In this document: in pieces, positions 1 through 6,293 of the stretch
Position numbering within the stretch: position 1 is the first letter of the stretch
Layout: each line of letters opens with the position of its first letter
Assembly (NCBI GenBank): GCA_023271515.1
Contig: JALPXQ010000039.1
Span: 1 to 11,995, forward strand
Origin: Dehalococcoidia bacterium
Lineage (GTDB): Bacteria > Chloroflexota > Dehalococcoidia > SZUA-161 > SpSt-899
Reading direction: 5' to 3'
DNA: 11,995 bases
Program-made: the position numbers and the translations under genes
Notes under the pieces: model-generated
Seen by the model: the letters and a program-made list of their open reading frames with translations, nothing else
The model's database searches: none
Told to the model about the DNA's origin: nothing

Positions 1-60
1 TTCGAACCCCCGATCTCCACCGTGACAGGGTGGCATGTTAGTCCGCTACACTACGGGGCC
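1..60 (-). tRNA. tRNA-Asp (anticodon GTC), 3' end cut by the window edge
   Basis: Read on the minus strand, the sequence starts with the acceptor strand GGCCCCG at position 60. It continues with a four-pair D stem and a five-pair anticodon stem (CCACC/GGTGG) enclosing the loop CTGTCAC, whose central GTC is the aspartate anticodon. The start of the T arm with the invariant TTCGAA follows. The last T-stem bases, the 3' acceptor strand and any CCA lie outside the window. It lies 18 bp downstream of the clpC-like stop codon on the same strand. A TACAAT box two bases upstream of its 5' end is too close to serve as its promoter, so it is probably processed from a longer transcript. Confidence 0.95.
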
Positions 61-78
61 ATTGTATCAGTCTTTCCC

Positions 79-2520
79 TTACGCTGTCAGGGTTGCTGAC
101 TCATCTTTGGTAAAGACAAGCCCATCTGATCCCCGTTCCACGAGGATATGATCGCCCTCCTGAAATTCCCCTTGTAAGATCCGCTTGGAGAGCGGGCTTT
201 CCACAAAGCGTTGCAGAGCCCGCCGCAGCGGCCGAGCTCCGTACGTGGGATCAAACCCCTGGCCGGCCAGCCATGACTTCGCTTCCGGGGTTAGAGATAC
301 GGTTATCTTCCGCTCCGCAAGGCGCTCCTGGATTTCCTTGAGCATCAACTCTACGATCTGATGCAACTGCTCTTCGGCGAGTTCATCGAAGATGATGATA
401 TCGTCAATCCGGTTCAAGAACTCCGGGCGGAAGGTCTGCTTCAAGGTGCTCTCGACAGCACTTTTCTTTCGCTGCCGGTCCGCTTTGCTCTCATCCCCGC
501 GGCGGAAGCCGATGGACTGGCGCTGGAATTCCTGGCTTCCCAGGTTGCTGGTCATGATGATCACGGTGTTCTTGAAATCAACCGTGCGGCCGTGTCCGTC
601 GGTGAGCCGTCCGTCCTCCAGTATCTGCAGCAGAATGTTGAATACGTCGGGATGCGCCTTCTCGATCTCATCAAACAGGATTACCCGATAGGGACGGCGG
701 CGCACGATCTCAGTAAGCTGCCCCCCTTCCTCGTAGCCGATATACCCGGGTGGGGCTCCGATGAGACGGGAGACGGTATGCTTCTCCATGTACTCCGACA
801 TGTCCATCCTGACTAGTGCCTCCTCTTCATCGAAGAGAAACTCGGCCAGAGCCCGGGCGAGTTCTGTCTTGCCCACGCCGGTGGGGCCCAGGAAAATGAA
901 GCTGCCGATGGGCCGCTTGGGGTCCTTCAGCCCGGAACGGCCCCGTCTTATGGCATCGGAGACGGCGGTTATCGCCTCGTCCTGTCCGATAACCCGCTGG
1001 TGGATTCTCTCCTCCATATGGACCAGCTTTTCCCTCTCGCTCTCCAGCATGCGGCTCACCGGGATGCCGGTCCATTTGGCAATGAGCTCAGCGATGTCCT
1101 CCTCATCCACGACGTGGTCGATCTTCTTTTCCCGAAACCAGTTGTTCCTCAGCTCCTGGTATTTCGCCTCGACCTGTAATCTCTCAGCCTTGAGATTGGC
1201 CGCTCGCTCGTAGTCGCGACGCTGTGAGGCCGCCTCTTCCTCGTCGGTCAGGTGTCTCAGTCGCTGACCTAGCTCCTTGATTTCAGGGGGATAACTTTCG
1301 GAGTCAATGCGAAGCTTGGCCGCAGCCTCATCGATGAGGTCTATCGCCTTATCGGGAAGGAACCTGTCTGCCACATAGCGATCACTCAGTTGGGCGGCGG
1401 CCCTCAGGGCGGCATCGGTGATCTCGATCTTGTGGTGAGCCTCATATTTGGGACGCAGGCCCTGCATCATTTCCACGGTGACATCCACACTGGGCTCTTC
1501 CAGAAACACCGGCTGGAACCGTCTCTCCAGGGCGGCATCCTTTTCTACGTACTGGCGGTATTCGTCGAGGGTAGTAGCCCCAATACATTGCAGTTCCCCT
1601 CGAGCCAGAGCCGGCTTCATCATGTTGGAGGCATCGATCGCTCCTTCAGCCGCTCCGGCACCGACGACGGTGTGCAGCTCATCAATGAACAAAATAATCT
1701 CTCCCTGAGCACGGCGCACCTCATCCATTACTGCTTTGAGCCGCTCCTCAAATTCGCCTCTGAACTTGCTTCCGGCCACCAGGGCACCCATGTCCAAGGC
1801 TACCACTCGCCGTCCCCTCAGCGACTCCGGAACATCATCGGCGGCGACCTTTTGGGCCAGCCCCTCAGCTATGGCGGTCTTGCCTACGCCGACGTCACCA
1901 ATAATGACCGGGTTGTTCTTGGTGCGGCGGATCAGCACCTGCATCACTCGCTTTATTTCTTCGTCGCGCCCGATAACCGGATCCAGCTTCCCTTCCCGCG
2001 CCAGCATGGTGAGGTCGCGGCTGTACTTCTCCAGGGCTCGATACTTGCTCTCCGGTCGTGAGTCAGTGATCCGCTGTCCACCGCGAATATCCTGGAGCAC
2101 CCGGTATATCTTCTCTTGATCTATGCCAAAGCTCTGAAGAATTTGCGCTGCCTGACCGCCCCTTTCGCCGATCATAGCTATGAGAAGATGTTCGGTGCTG
2201 ACGTACTCATCTTTCAGCCGGTCGGCCTCGGCAGCGGCGCTCTCGAACAGTTGCACGATGCGAGGAGTGGCATAAACCTGAGTGCTTTCATAGGCCATCT
2301 TCGGACTTTGATCGAGAATTTGCTGTACCCTCTGGCGCACCTGTTGGGGATCTATGCCCAGTTTTGTCAGTATCTCGCTGGTTAAACCGGCCTCACGAGT
2401 TAGCAGTGCCAGGAGTATATGTTCCACATCCCACTGGCTGTGGCGAAGCTTTCGCACCAGCTCCTGCGACGCCGCCAGCACCTCCTGAGCCTGCTCCGTG
2501 AATTTCTCTGGGGTAATCAT
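79..2520 (-). CDS. clpC: ClpC-type AAA+ unfoldase (Hsp100), probable ClpP partner
   Basis: Hsp100 ATP-driven unfoldase of 813 residues, cytoplasmic. Visible domains are a double Clp N-domain (about 1-145), AAA module 1 (Walker A G208-T215 reading GDVGVGKT, Walker B ending D280-E281, arginine finger ERRF at 332-335, pore loop around F253), a short middle region (about 405-460), and AAA module 2 (Walker A G545-T552, Walker B D617-E618, pore loop GYIGY at 592-596, sensor-2 GAR at 761-763). The middle region carries a UVR-like helix pair (about 421-450) as in ClpC and is too short for the long ClpB coiled coil. An IGF tripeptide at 670-672 sits where ClpC proteins carry the loop that docks on ClpP, and ClpB lacks such a loop. 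It is the last protein gene of the dnaJ-hspR-clp operon, one base after hspR. No strong Shine-Dalgarno sequence precedes it, so translational coupling to hspR is likely. Automatic annotation may call it ClpB. Sequence features favour ClpC, while the neighbourhood resembles ClpB/DnaK-type heat-shock loci. Confidence 0.93.
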   Translation of the reverse strand: MITPEKFTEQAQEVLAASQELVRKLRHSQWDVEHILLALLTREAGLTSEILTKLGIDPQQVRQRVQQILDQSPKMAYESTQVYATPRIVQLFESAAAEADRLKDEYVSTEHLLIAMIGERGGQAAQILQSFGIDQEKIYRVLQDIRGGQRITDSRPESKYRALEKYSRDLTMLAREGKLDPVIGRDEEIKRVMQVLIRRTKNNPVIIGDVGVGKTAIAEGLAQKVAADDVPESLRGRRVVALDMGALVAGSKFRGEFEERLKAVMDEVRRAQGEIILFIDELHTVVGAGAAEGAIDASNMMKPALARGELQCIGATTLDEYRQYVEKDAALERRFQPVFLEEPSVDVTVEMMQGLRPKYEAHHKIEITDAALRAAAQLSDRYVADRFLPDKAIDLIDEAAAKLRIDSESYPPEIKELGQRLRHLTDEEEAASQRRDYERAANLKAERLQVEAKYQELRNNWFREKKIDHVVDEEDIAELIAKWTGIPVSRMLESEREKLVHMEERIHQRVIGQDEAITAVSDAIRRGRSGLKDPKRPIGSFIFLGPTGVGKTELARALAEFLFDEEEALVRMDMSEYMEKHTVSRLIGAPPGYIGYEEGGQLTEIVRRRPYRVILFDEIEKAHPDVFNILLQILEDGRLTDGHGRTVDFKNTVIIMTSNLGSQEFQRQSIGFRRGDESKADRQRKKSAVESTLKQTFRPEFLNRIDDIIIFDELAEEQLHQIVELMLKEIQERLAERKITVSLTPEAKSWLAGQGFDPTYGARPLRRALQRFVESPLSKRILQGEFQEGDHILVERGSDGLVFTKDESATLTA

Positions 2521-2521
2521 G

Positions 2522-2827
2522 TTATTTACTCAGTCTCTTTATCTCTGATTCCATTGCCTGTATTTGCTTCTCCATCTCGGTCATCCGCTGGGTGAGCCGG
2601 AGTATTACCTCGACTCCAGCCAGATTGATACCAAGGTTATCAGCCAGTGTCCTTATCTGCTGAAGTTTTTTGATATCCCTTGTGGAGTAAAGCCGTTGAT
2701 TTCCAGGGGAACGTTTGGGTTGGATTATCCCCAGTCGTTCGTAGTATCGCAGCGTGTGTGTATGGACTCCAACTTTTCTAGCCGCTACGTTTATCACATA
2801 GCGAGGCTCGGTATCTTTCCAGTTCAT
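2522..2827 (-). CDS. hspR: MerR-family heat-shock repressor HspR
   Basis: Small DNA-binding protein of 101 residues. An N-terminal MerR-type helix-turn-helix and wing cover about residues 9-55 (YVINVAARKVGVHTHTLRYY, then RLG and the NQRLYS wing). The segment around 61-76, including GINLAGVEVIL, is typical of HspR. A predicted coiled-coil dimerisation helix (about 78-101) ends the protein. No cysteine effector domain is present. HspR proteins repress dnaK/dnaJ/clpB-type operons and are released on heat shock, classically with DnaK as co-repressor. Its position between dnaJ (2 bp gap) and clpC (1 bp gap) supports autoregulation of this operon. A canonical HAIR operator (CTTGAGT-N7-ACTCAAG) is not seen at the dnaJ promoter, so the binding site here is unknown. 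Confidence 0.9.
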   Translation of the reverse strand: MNWKDTEPRYVINVAARKVGVHTHTLRYYERLGIIQPKRSPGNQRLYSTRDIKKLQQIRTLADNLGINLAGVEVILRLTQRMTEMEKQIQAMESEIKRLSK

Positions 2828-2829
2828 AA

Positions 2830-3714
2830 TTACTGGCGCAAAGACCTCAACTCCTTGAAGAGATCTTTCTCCCTTTCCGTTAGATTTGTTGGCAAGACTA
2901 CCCGAACCTTAGCGAAGAGGTCGCCCCTGTCTGAATTGCCCAGATGCGGCATGCCCTGCTTGGCCAGGCGGAAGACCTTCCCGTTCTGTGTTTCGGGCGG
3001 GATCTTGAGTGCCAGCTTTCCCTTGGGTGTCGGAACCTCTATCTCGCTTCCAAGAATGGTATCAGTTAGGGGAACGGGCACTTCAACGTGGAGGTCATTC
3101 CCCTTTCTCTCGAAGTACTGGTGCGGTTTAACCGAGATCACCAGATAGATGTCCCTGCCCTGTTCACCATCTCCTGCTGCCACCCGTATCCTTGAACCAT
3201 CGTTGACCCCCGGGGGAATCTTGACCTCCAACCGGCGGTCATCTACCTCGACGGTTCGCACTGTGCCGGAATAGGCCTCTTCGAGGGACAACTCAACCGG
3301 TTGCTCCAATGCCTGTTTTCTACGAGTCCGGCCTCGGGTGTGAGTTGTGCGATCGAAGGTATGGTCGCGAAACAGGCTCTCGAAGATGCTGCCCAGACCC
3401 CCGTCGCCGAGGTCGCCGAACTCAAAAACGGTACCGCCCCGCCTGAAATCAGCGTAGGGCTGTGCGCCGGCCCCGGCGAATTGCTCCGCGAACTGCCATT
3501 TGCCACCGAACTGATCGTATTTGTGGCGCTTATCCGGATCGGAGAGCACCTCGTAGGCCTGGTTTATCTCCTTGAACCTGGCCTCGGCTGACTTATCTCC
3601 CGGGTTGACATCGGGGTGATACTTCCGAGCGAGCTTGCGATAAGCCTGCTTTATCTCCTTATCGGAGGCTCCCCGGTTTATCCCCAGAATCTGATAGAAA
3701 TCCTTCCCAGCCAA
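2830..3714 (-). CDS. DnaJ/CbpA-like Hsp40 co-chaperone (no zinc finger)
   Basis: Hsp40 co-chaperone of 294 residues that would stimulate DnaK ATPase and deliver substrates. A J domain occupies residues 1-69 with the essential HPD at 33-35. A Gly/Phe-rich linker (about 70-125) follows, then two beta-rich substrate-binding C-terminal domains (about 137-205 and 206-282). The four CxxCxGxG zinc repeats of classical DnaJ are absent, so it is a class-B, CbpA-type protein. The start is TTG at 3714: a full GGAGGT Shine-Dalgarno lies 6 nt upstream, and the J domain begins immediately, so no later start fits. It is first in the operon with hspR and clpC. No dnaK or grpE lies in the window, so its DnaK partner would be encoded elsewhere. 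Confidence 0.92.
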   Translation of the reverse strand: MAGKDFYQILGINRGASDKEIKQAYRKLARKYHPDVNPGDKSAEARFKEINQAYEVLSDPDKRHKYDQFGGKWQFAEQFAGAGAQPYADFRRGGTVFEFGDLGDGGLGSIFESLFRDHTFDRTTHTRGRTRRKQALEQPVELSLEEAYSGTVRTVEVDDRRLEVKIPPGVNDGSRIRVAAGDGEQGRDIYLVISVKPHQYFERKGNDLHVEVPVPLTDTILGSEIEVPTPKGKLALKIPPETQNGKVFRLAKQGMPHLGNSDRGDLFAKVRVVLPTNLTEREKDLFKELRSLRQ

Positions 3715-3732
3715 TTTGCGACCTCCAGGTAT

Positions 3733-3761
3733 ATTGTACAGCTATAGAAACGTTTTGTCAA
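3733..3761 (-). promoter_or_regulatory. Sigma-70-type promoter of the dnaJ-hspR-clpC operon
   Basis: On the minus strand, TTGACA (3756-3761) is followed after exactly 17 bp by TACAAT (3733-3738). This is a perfect -35 and a 5/6 -10 at ideal spacing. The expected transcription start, near 3726, coincides with the Shine-Dalgarno GGAGGT (3721-3726), so the mRNA leader would be only about 12 nt before the TTG start. The housekeeping-type promoter fits control by a repressor such as HspR rather than an alternative heat-shock sigma factor. Confidence 0.8.
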
Positions 3762-3810
3762 GTTCTTAAGACTGCAACTGTGAGACAAGGTGATAAACAG
3801 GTGTTAAGTC
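3756..3810 (-). repeat. Copy 1 of an element shared by two promoters
   Basis: Reading the minus strand from 3810, this segment aligns with 9967-9909. Of the first 41 positions, 31 match without gaps, including an identical CTCACAGTTGCA core. After a 4-nt length difference both copies end in CTTGACA, whose last six bases are the -35 box. Both copies also start with CTTrACAC. It could be an upstream activator/repressor site or a dispersed intergenic repeat, and the window alone does not decide. Confidence 0.6.
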
Positions 3811-3842
3811 AACCCATACCTCAGATCTCCCTCCAGTGGCTG

Positions 3843-4200
3843 CTATGAATCAAAAGCATCGTCGACGGCATCGCGTATGTGCCTTAGATGGCCCTATTCA
3901 GGGCTATATCCCCTCCTCAGGTGACAACCACGCAACCTGCACCATCTGAGCTGAGCTAGCTGTGTGGACAAGGAGCCCTGAGCAGTGATGCCTCTCTAGG
4001 ATGGTGTATAAAGGCACTGAACAATCTATCTTCACCTTCCCATCACGCCTTATAGGGGCAGCCAAAATCTCCTCTTTACGCATGGGCGCACGATGGATGA
4101 GGTAAGTCCCGAAACTATTAGCCCCAAGTATTTCTTCGAACGTCCCTTTACGAAGCAGATGAGGAATTGAGCCACTCCTGGAAATCCGATAGTCTGTTGG
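3843..4200 (-). pseudogene. Decayed coding remnant of unknown family
   Basis: On the minus strand one frame is open from 4200 down to a TAG at 3904-3906 (98 codons) with protein-like composition, for example RKGTFEEILGANSFGTYLI and LLVHTASSAQMVQVAWLSPE. It has no credible start with a ribosome binding site, and the only internal ATG is at 4083. At its end, a one-base shift extends the reading through SPE, a TAG that could be a mutated Trp codon, and then GHLRHIRDAVDDAFDS to a TAG at 3843-3845. This suggests a gene broken by a frameshift and a nonsense change, with its 5' end lost. I do not recognise the family. It may be a chance open frame. Apart from this remnant, the stretch between the dnaJ promoter and 4337 shows only a small hairpin at 4223-4236 (CTGCC/GGCAG). 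Confidence 0.35.
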
Positions 4201-4336
4201 TTAGAACCGGGCTATCGCTTGTCTGCCGCCAGGCAGGGAGGAAAGGAGAATGCTACGTTAAGCCTGTGTTAGCCATTGATGATGTGGTTCTGTTTATGTT
4301 AGTATCCATATACAGATGTTAATAAGGGAGGCTGGA

Positions 4337-4459
4337 ATGGCTTTCGCAAAGAAGGTAATGGTTCTCCTTGATCCCGAGCAGTATCACGGGCCGGGAAAGG
4401 AAGCCGGACGGCTTGGGGGGCATCTACGATCCGGTGAAGGTGGGGGGGGGCTTCCGTAA
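4337..4459 (+). pseudogene. Truncated ribbon-helix-helix (CopG/VapB-like) antitoxin remnant
   Basis: A 40-codon frame starts at ATG 4337 behind a good Shine-Dalgarno (AAGGGAGG, 4324-4331, 5 nt spacing) and ends at TAA 4457-4459. Its first residues (MAFAKKVMVLLDPEQY) match the style of the beta strand and first helix entry of ribbon-helix-helix antitoxins. The following helices are missing and replaced by a Gly-rich stretch. A later GHLR may be the remains of the usual SVGHLIREAV helix. Runs of six G (4415-4420) and nine G (4442-4450) interrupt the frame. One fewer G in the first run would carry reading to a TAG at 4470-4472. It is probably a decayed antitoxin rather than a working peptide. 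The preserved ribosome binding site means a short peptide could still be made. Confidence 0.45.
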
Positions 4460-4481
4460 GAGCTGTGAATAGAGGATTTAT

Positions 4482-4802
4482 ATGTCTGTGAAGGAGTTTG
4501 TCAAAATCATCAGTCCCTCTGGAGAAGACGCATTGAGGATGAGAATAAGAACTGAAAAGGGCAAAGTCATGGATATAGTGGTTCAGTACGAGGCGAAGTT
4601 TGGGGAGGATTGGCATCCGATAGTTAGGTACGACTGCTCTCACGGTTTCTTCCATAGAGACATTATGTTCCCTGGGGGTAAGGAAGAGAAATATCCTTTG
4701 AACATACCCGATCTGAAAACTGCTTTAGTTTATGCTGAACAGGATATCAAGGATCGTTGGAACTGGTATCGAGATCGTTATCAAAGGAGGTTGAAGAAAT
4801 GA
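4482..4802 (+). CDS. Small uncharacterised protein, first gene of a coupled pair (DUF7718-like?)
   Basis: Protein of 106 residues, soluble, without signal peptide or membrane segment. An N-terminal beta-rich part (about 1-80) has conserved-looking Trp, His, Arg and Asp residues in DWHPIVRYDCSHGFFHRD (43-60). It is followed by a helical Trp/Tyr/Arg-rich tail (about 81-106). I recall similar proteins as a small family of unknown function, tentatively DUF7718, but cannot confirm this. The ATG is preceded by AGAGG at 6 nt spacing. Its TGA stop overlaps the ATG of the next gene (ATGA), so the two are translationally coupled. The paired arrangement, the small size and the adjacent antitoxin-like remnant would fit a toxin-antitoxin-like module, but no toxin catalytic motif is identified. 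Confidence 0.8.
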   Translation: MSVKEFVKIISPSGEDALRMRIRTEKGKVMDIVVQYEAKFGEDWHPIVRYDCSHGFFHRDIMFPGGKEEKYPLNIPDLKTALVYAEQDIKDRWNWYRDRYQRRLKK

Positions 4803-5083
4803 GGAAAGACGAGATTGCCAGGAATAACGTCGGGCTGGTTTTTGATTTCCTGAGATTTCTGATAGACCACCCGGAATTAGTAGAGAAAATCCCAGATGGA
4901 GCCGAGCTAAGGTTTCTTGACAAAGATGCTCTATTGAAGGAACCTGACGTTAGTAGGGAAACAGAGGCAAAGAGAGTGTTCTTGCAGGTTGAACATGTTT
5001 TTAGCGTTTCTGGTCAATTACTGGGACTACCGCCTTCAACGCCAAAGAAGGCACCGGGCACTTGCGGTAAAGGTCATCATTAA
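4799..5083 (+). CDS. Small uncharacterised protein, second gene of the pair (DUF5647-like?), possibly with a replaced C-terminus
   Basis: Protein of 94 residues. The start at 4799 is preferred over the longer in-frame ATG at 4757 because AAAGGAGG (4783-4790) lies 8 nt upstream and the ATG overlaps the preceding stop as ATGA. The N-terminal part (NNVGLVFDFLRFLIDHPELV, then KIPDGAELRFLDKD) resembles a small family I recall as DUF5647: a helix, a HPEL turn, then IPDGAE and a beta strand. This assignment is tentative. From about residue 70 (SGQLLGLPPSTPKKAPGTCG) the coding sequence is antisense to a DUF3800-like remnant on the other strand. The last 20-25 residues are therefore probably not native to the family but were acquired when the 3' end was joined to foreign DNA. 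Partner and function are unknown. Coupling implies co-production with the 4482 gene product. Confidence 0.7.
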   Translation: MRKDEIARNNVGLVFDFLRFLIDHPELVEKIPDGAELRFLDKDALLKEPDVSRETEAKRVFLQVEHVFSVSGQLLGLPPSTPKKAPGTCGKGHH

Positions 5084-5300
5084 ACTGTTGAGCATTCTGT
5101 GGTTCCCTAGGTTTCCCAGAAGGACCACGCCGATTAACTAAGTCAGCACGGTGCAAGATGACTGGCTCATCAGGGCTATGAGGGAAATGGGTTTGCTTTA
5201 GTTTCAAGCTCTCTGCGTTGTTCTTGAGAACATCAGGGTAGTATTAAGATAAGGCTTCTTTTCCAATGATAGCTTCAAATCGGAGGGCTCTCAGCTACAA
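5001..5300 (-). pseudogene. Remnant of a DUF3800-like gene
   Basis: On the minus strand a frame is open from 5243 to TAA 5001-5003. It encodes segments such as LKLKQTHFPHSPDEPVILHR, ADLVNRRGP, QQFNDDL and AVVPVIDQKR. These resemble the middle of DUF3800 proteins (LKxxHFxH..VILHxxDIxxRxGPF, then a short helix and a VVxVID strand). The same frame continues upstream past a TAA at 5244-5246 and a further TAG with LRALRFEAIIGKEALS. The DUF3800 N-terminal DESG strand and the C-terminal part are missing. It is interrupted by stops and cut short at about 5001, where it abuts the coding part of the plus-strand gene. DUF3800 proteins are putative nuclease-like accessory genes. The family call is by eye. 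Confidence 0.5.
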
Positions 5301-5329
5301 TAGAGCTTGGGAGCCACCTTGAACATCTG

Positions 5330-6106
5330 TTATAAAGGCATCTCTACTAGATGCATCCGCGCGTGTGCTTCCGCTTCGTAAAATAGCTTGCCTTTGTCCA
5401 CAAAGCCTTGTGCGAGAAACCACCACAACGGGCCGTTTGGAAACACAACATCTTCTGATGCTATTGCCAAGAGGTTCTTGAAAGCTCGCGCTCTCAAGTG
5501 CTCTATCAAGGCCTCCAACGGATAGCTCTTATAATCCTTGTTTTCGTCGGACAAGAAGACACAGGTGAGAAAAGCCACGCTCTCTGCTTTGCCGGGTATA
5601 GGATACGGAATTAAATCTGATGGCAAAAACTCTGCGCCACCTACACATTTTCCCTTATAGAAATGGAGGAAACCAAGGTGTTCACTTTTTGCTCTTGCCA
5701 ACATCATCGTAACCCAATCTCTCTTTCCACTGCACAAATGTTTTTCGTCCGTGCCAAAGCAGGGCTCGCAACTCTGTTCCACGGTTTCCGCTGTTATAGG
5801 AACTAACTTGCCCTTCACTATATTTGTGCTCTGATTGACAATATACGGTTTCCTCTTTATCTCCACACCTTGTAACCACTTCCGCAAGACCTCCTCAGAG
5901 AAGGGCCCATTACATCGTATGGTGTCATTAACCAATAGCAAGGTCGGCGAGTAGATATTGTATTCTAGACAAATATCCTCTCGATTGCTAATATCGTAAA
6001 TCGTAGCTGAAGCGCCTGTTAAATTTGACACTCTCTGAATAAGACTAACCAAATGAGGGTTATGGGGGCACTGGGCCCCGAAATGGAAAAAACTTAGCTT
6101 GCGCAT
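5330..6106 (-). CDS. Thioredoxin-like plus YoaP/GNAT-like two-domain protein
   Basis: Protein of 258 residues, soluble. Residues 1-78 look like a thioredoxin fold: a beta strand leads to AQCPHNPH with a single Cys13 instead of CxxC, and a cis-Pro-like YSPTLLLVND follows at 52-61. A linker carries a cysteine cluster (C113, C116, C125) in SCEPCFGTDEKHLCSGKRDW. Residues about 130-258 resemble the acetyltransferase part of YoaP-like GNAT proteins, where a Cys...Cys-K-x-x-W segment also precedes the domain. The usual R/Q-x-x-G-x-G/A acetyl-CoA loop is not evident; the equivalent stretch reads about ENKDYKSYPLEALIEHL. Catalysis is therefore uncertain. The start is set by GGAGGT (6112-6117) 5 nt from the ATG. 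It stands alone, about 190 bp from the ABC genes, and appears AT-richer than its right-hand neighbours, which may indicate recent acquisition. A TATAAT at 6179-6184 could be its -10, but its -35 is poor. Confidence 0.6.
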   Translation of the reverse strand: MRKLSFFHFGAQCPHNPHLVSLIQRVSNLTGASATIYDISNREDICLEYNIYSPTLLLVNDTIRCNGPFSEEVLRKWLQGVEIKRKPYIVNQSTNIVKGKLVPITAETVEQSCEPCFGTDEKHLCSGKRDWVTMMLARAKSEHLGFLHFYKGKCVGGAEFLPSDLIPYPIPGKAESVAFLTCVFLSDENKDYKSYPLEALIEHLRARAFKNLLAIASEDVVFPNGPLWWFLAQGFVDKGKLFYEAEAHARMHLVEMPL

Positions 6107-6293
6107 TTCACACCTCCAATAATAGCCAGTTTGCAGTAATTTGGACTAACAACAAAATAGTAGCCTGTACGTTAGAATATTATATCGGCCCACGCCCGCG
6201 GGGCTTACCCAACCAAATGATTTGACACGGCGGCGGGTTTGGGGAAAACTTACCTGTTACTTCTCTAAATCATTGAAATTGCTATACCGGAAC

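Noticed and set aside
88..106. GTCAG/CTGAC hairpin at the end of clpC as a terminator
   Set aside because: The stem is only five pairs, lies within the coding end and is followed by a purine-rich sequence instead of a T tract.
361..2385. Several plus-strand open frames antisense to the clpC-like gene
   Set aside because: They mirror codon structure of a strongly conserved gene and show no independent motifs or ribosome binding sites.
4223..4236. CTGCC-GCCA-GGCAG hairpin, possible REP/MITE-like palindrome
   Set aside because: Only one copy was noticed in the window; the 5-bp stem is short and there is no T tract, so it is neither a supported repeat nor a terminator.
6195..6235. CAAAT-G-ATTTG dyad and GC-rich stretch between the permease gene and the thioredoxin/GNAT-like gene
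   Set aside because: The dyad is short (5 bp), and the GC-rich parts do not pair into a convincing terminator.
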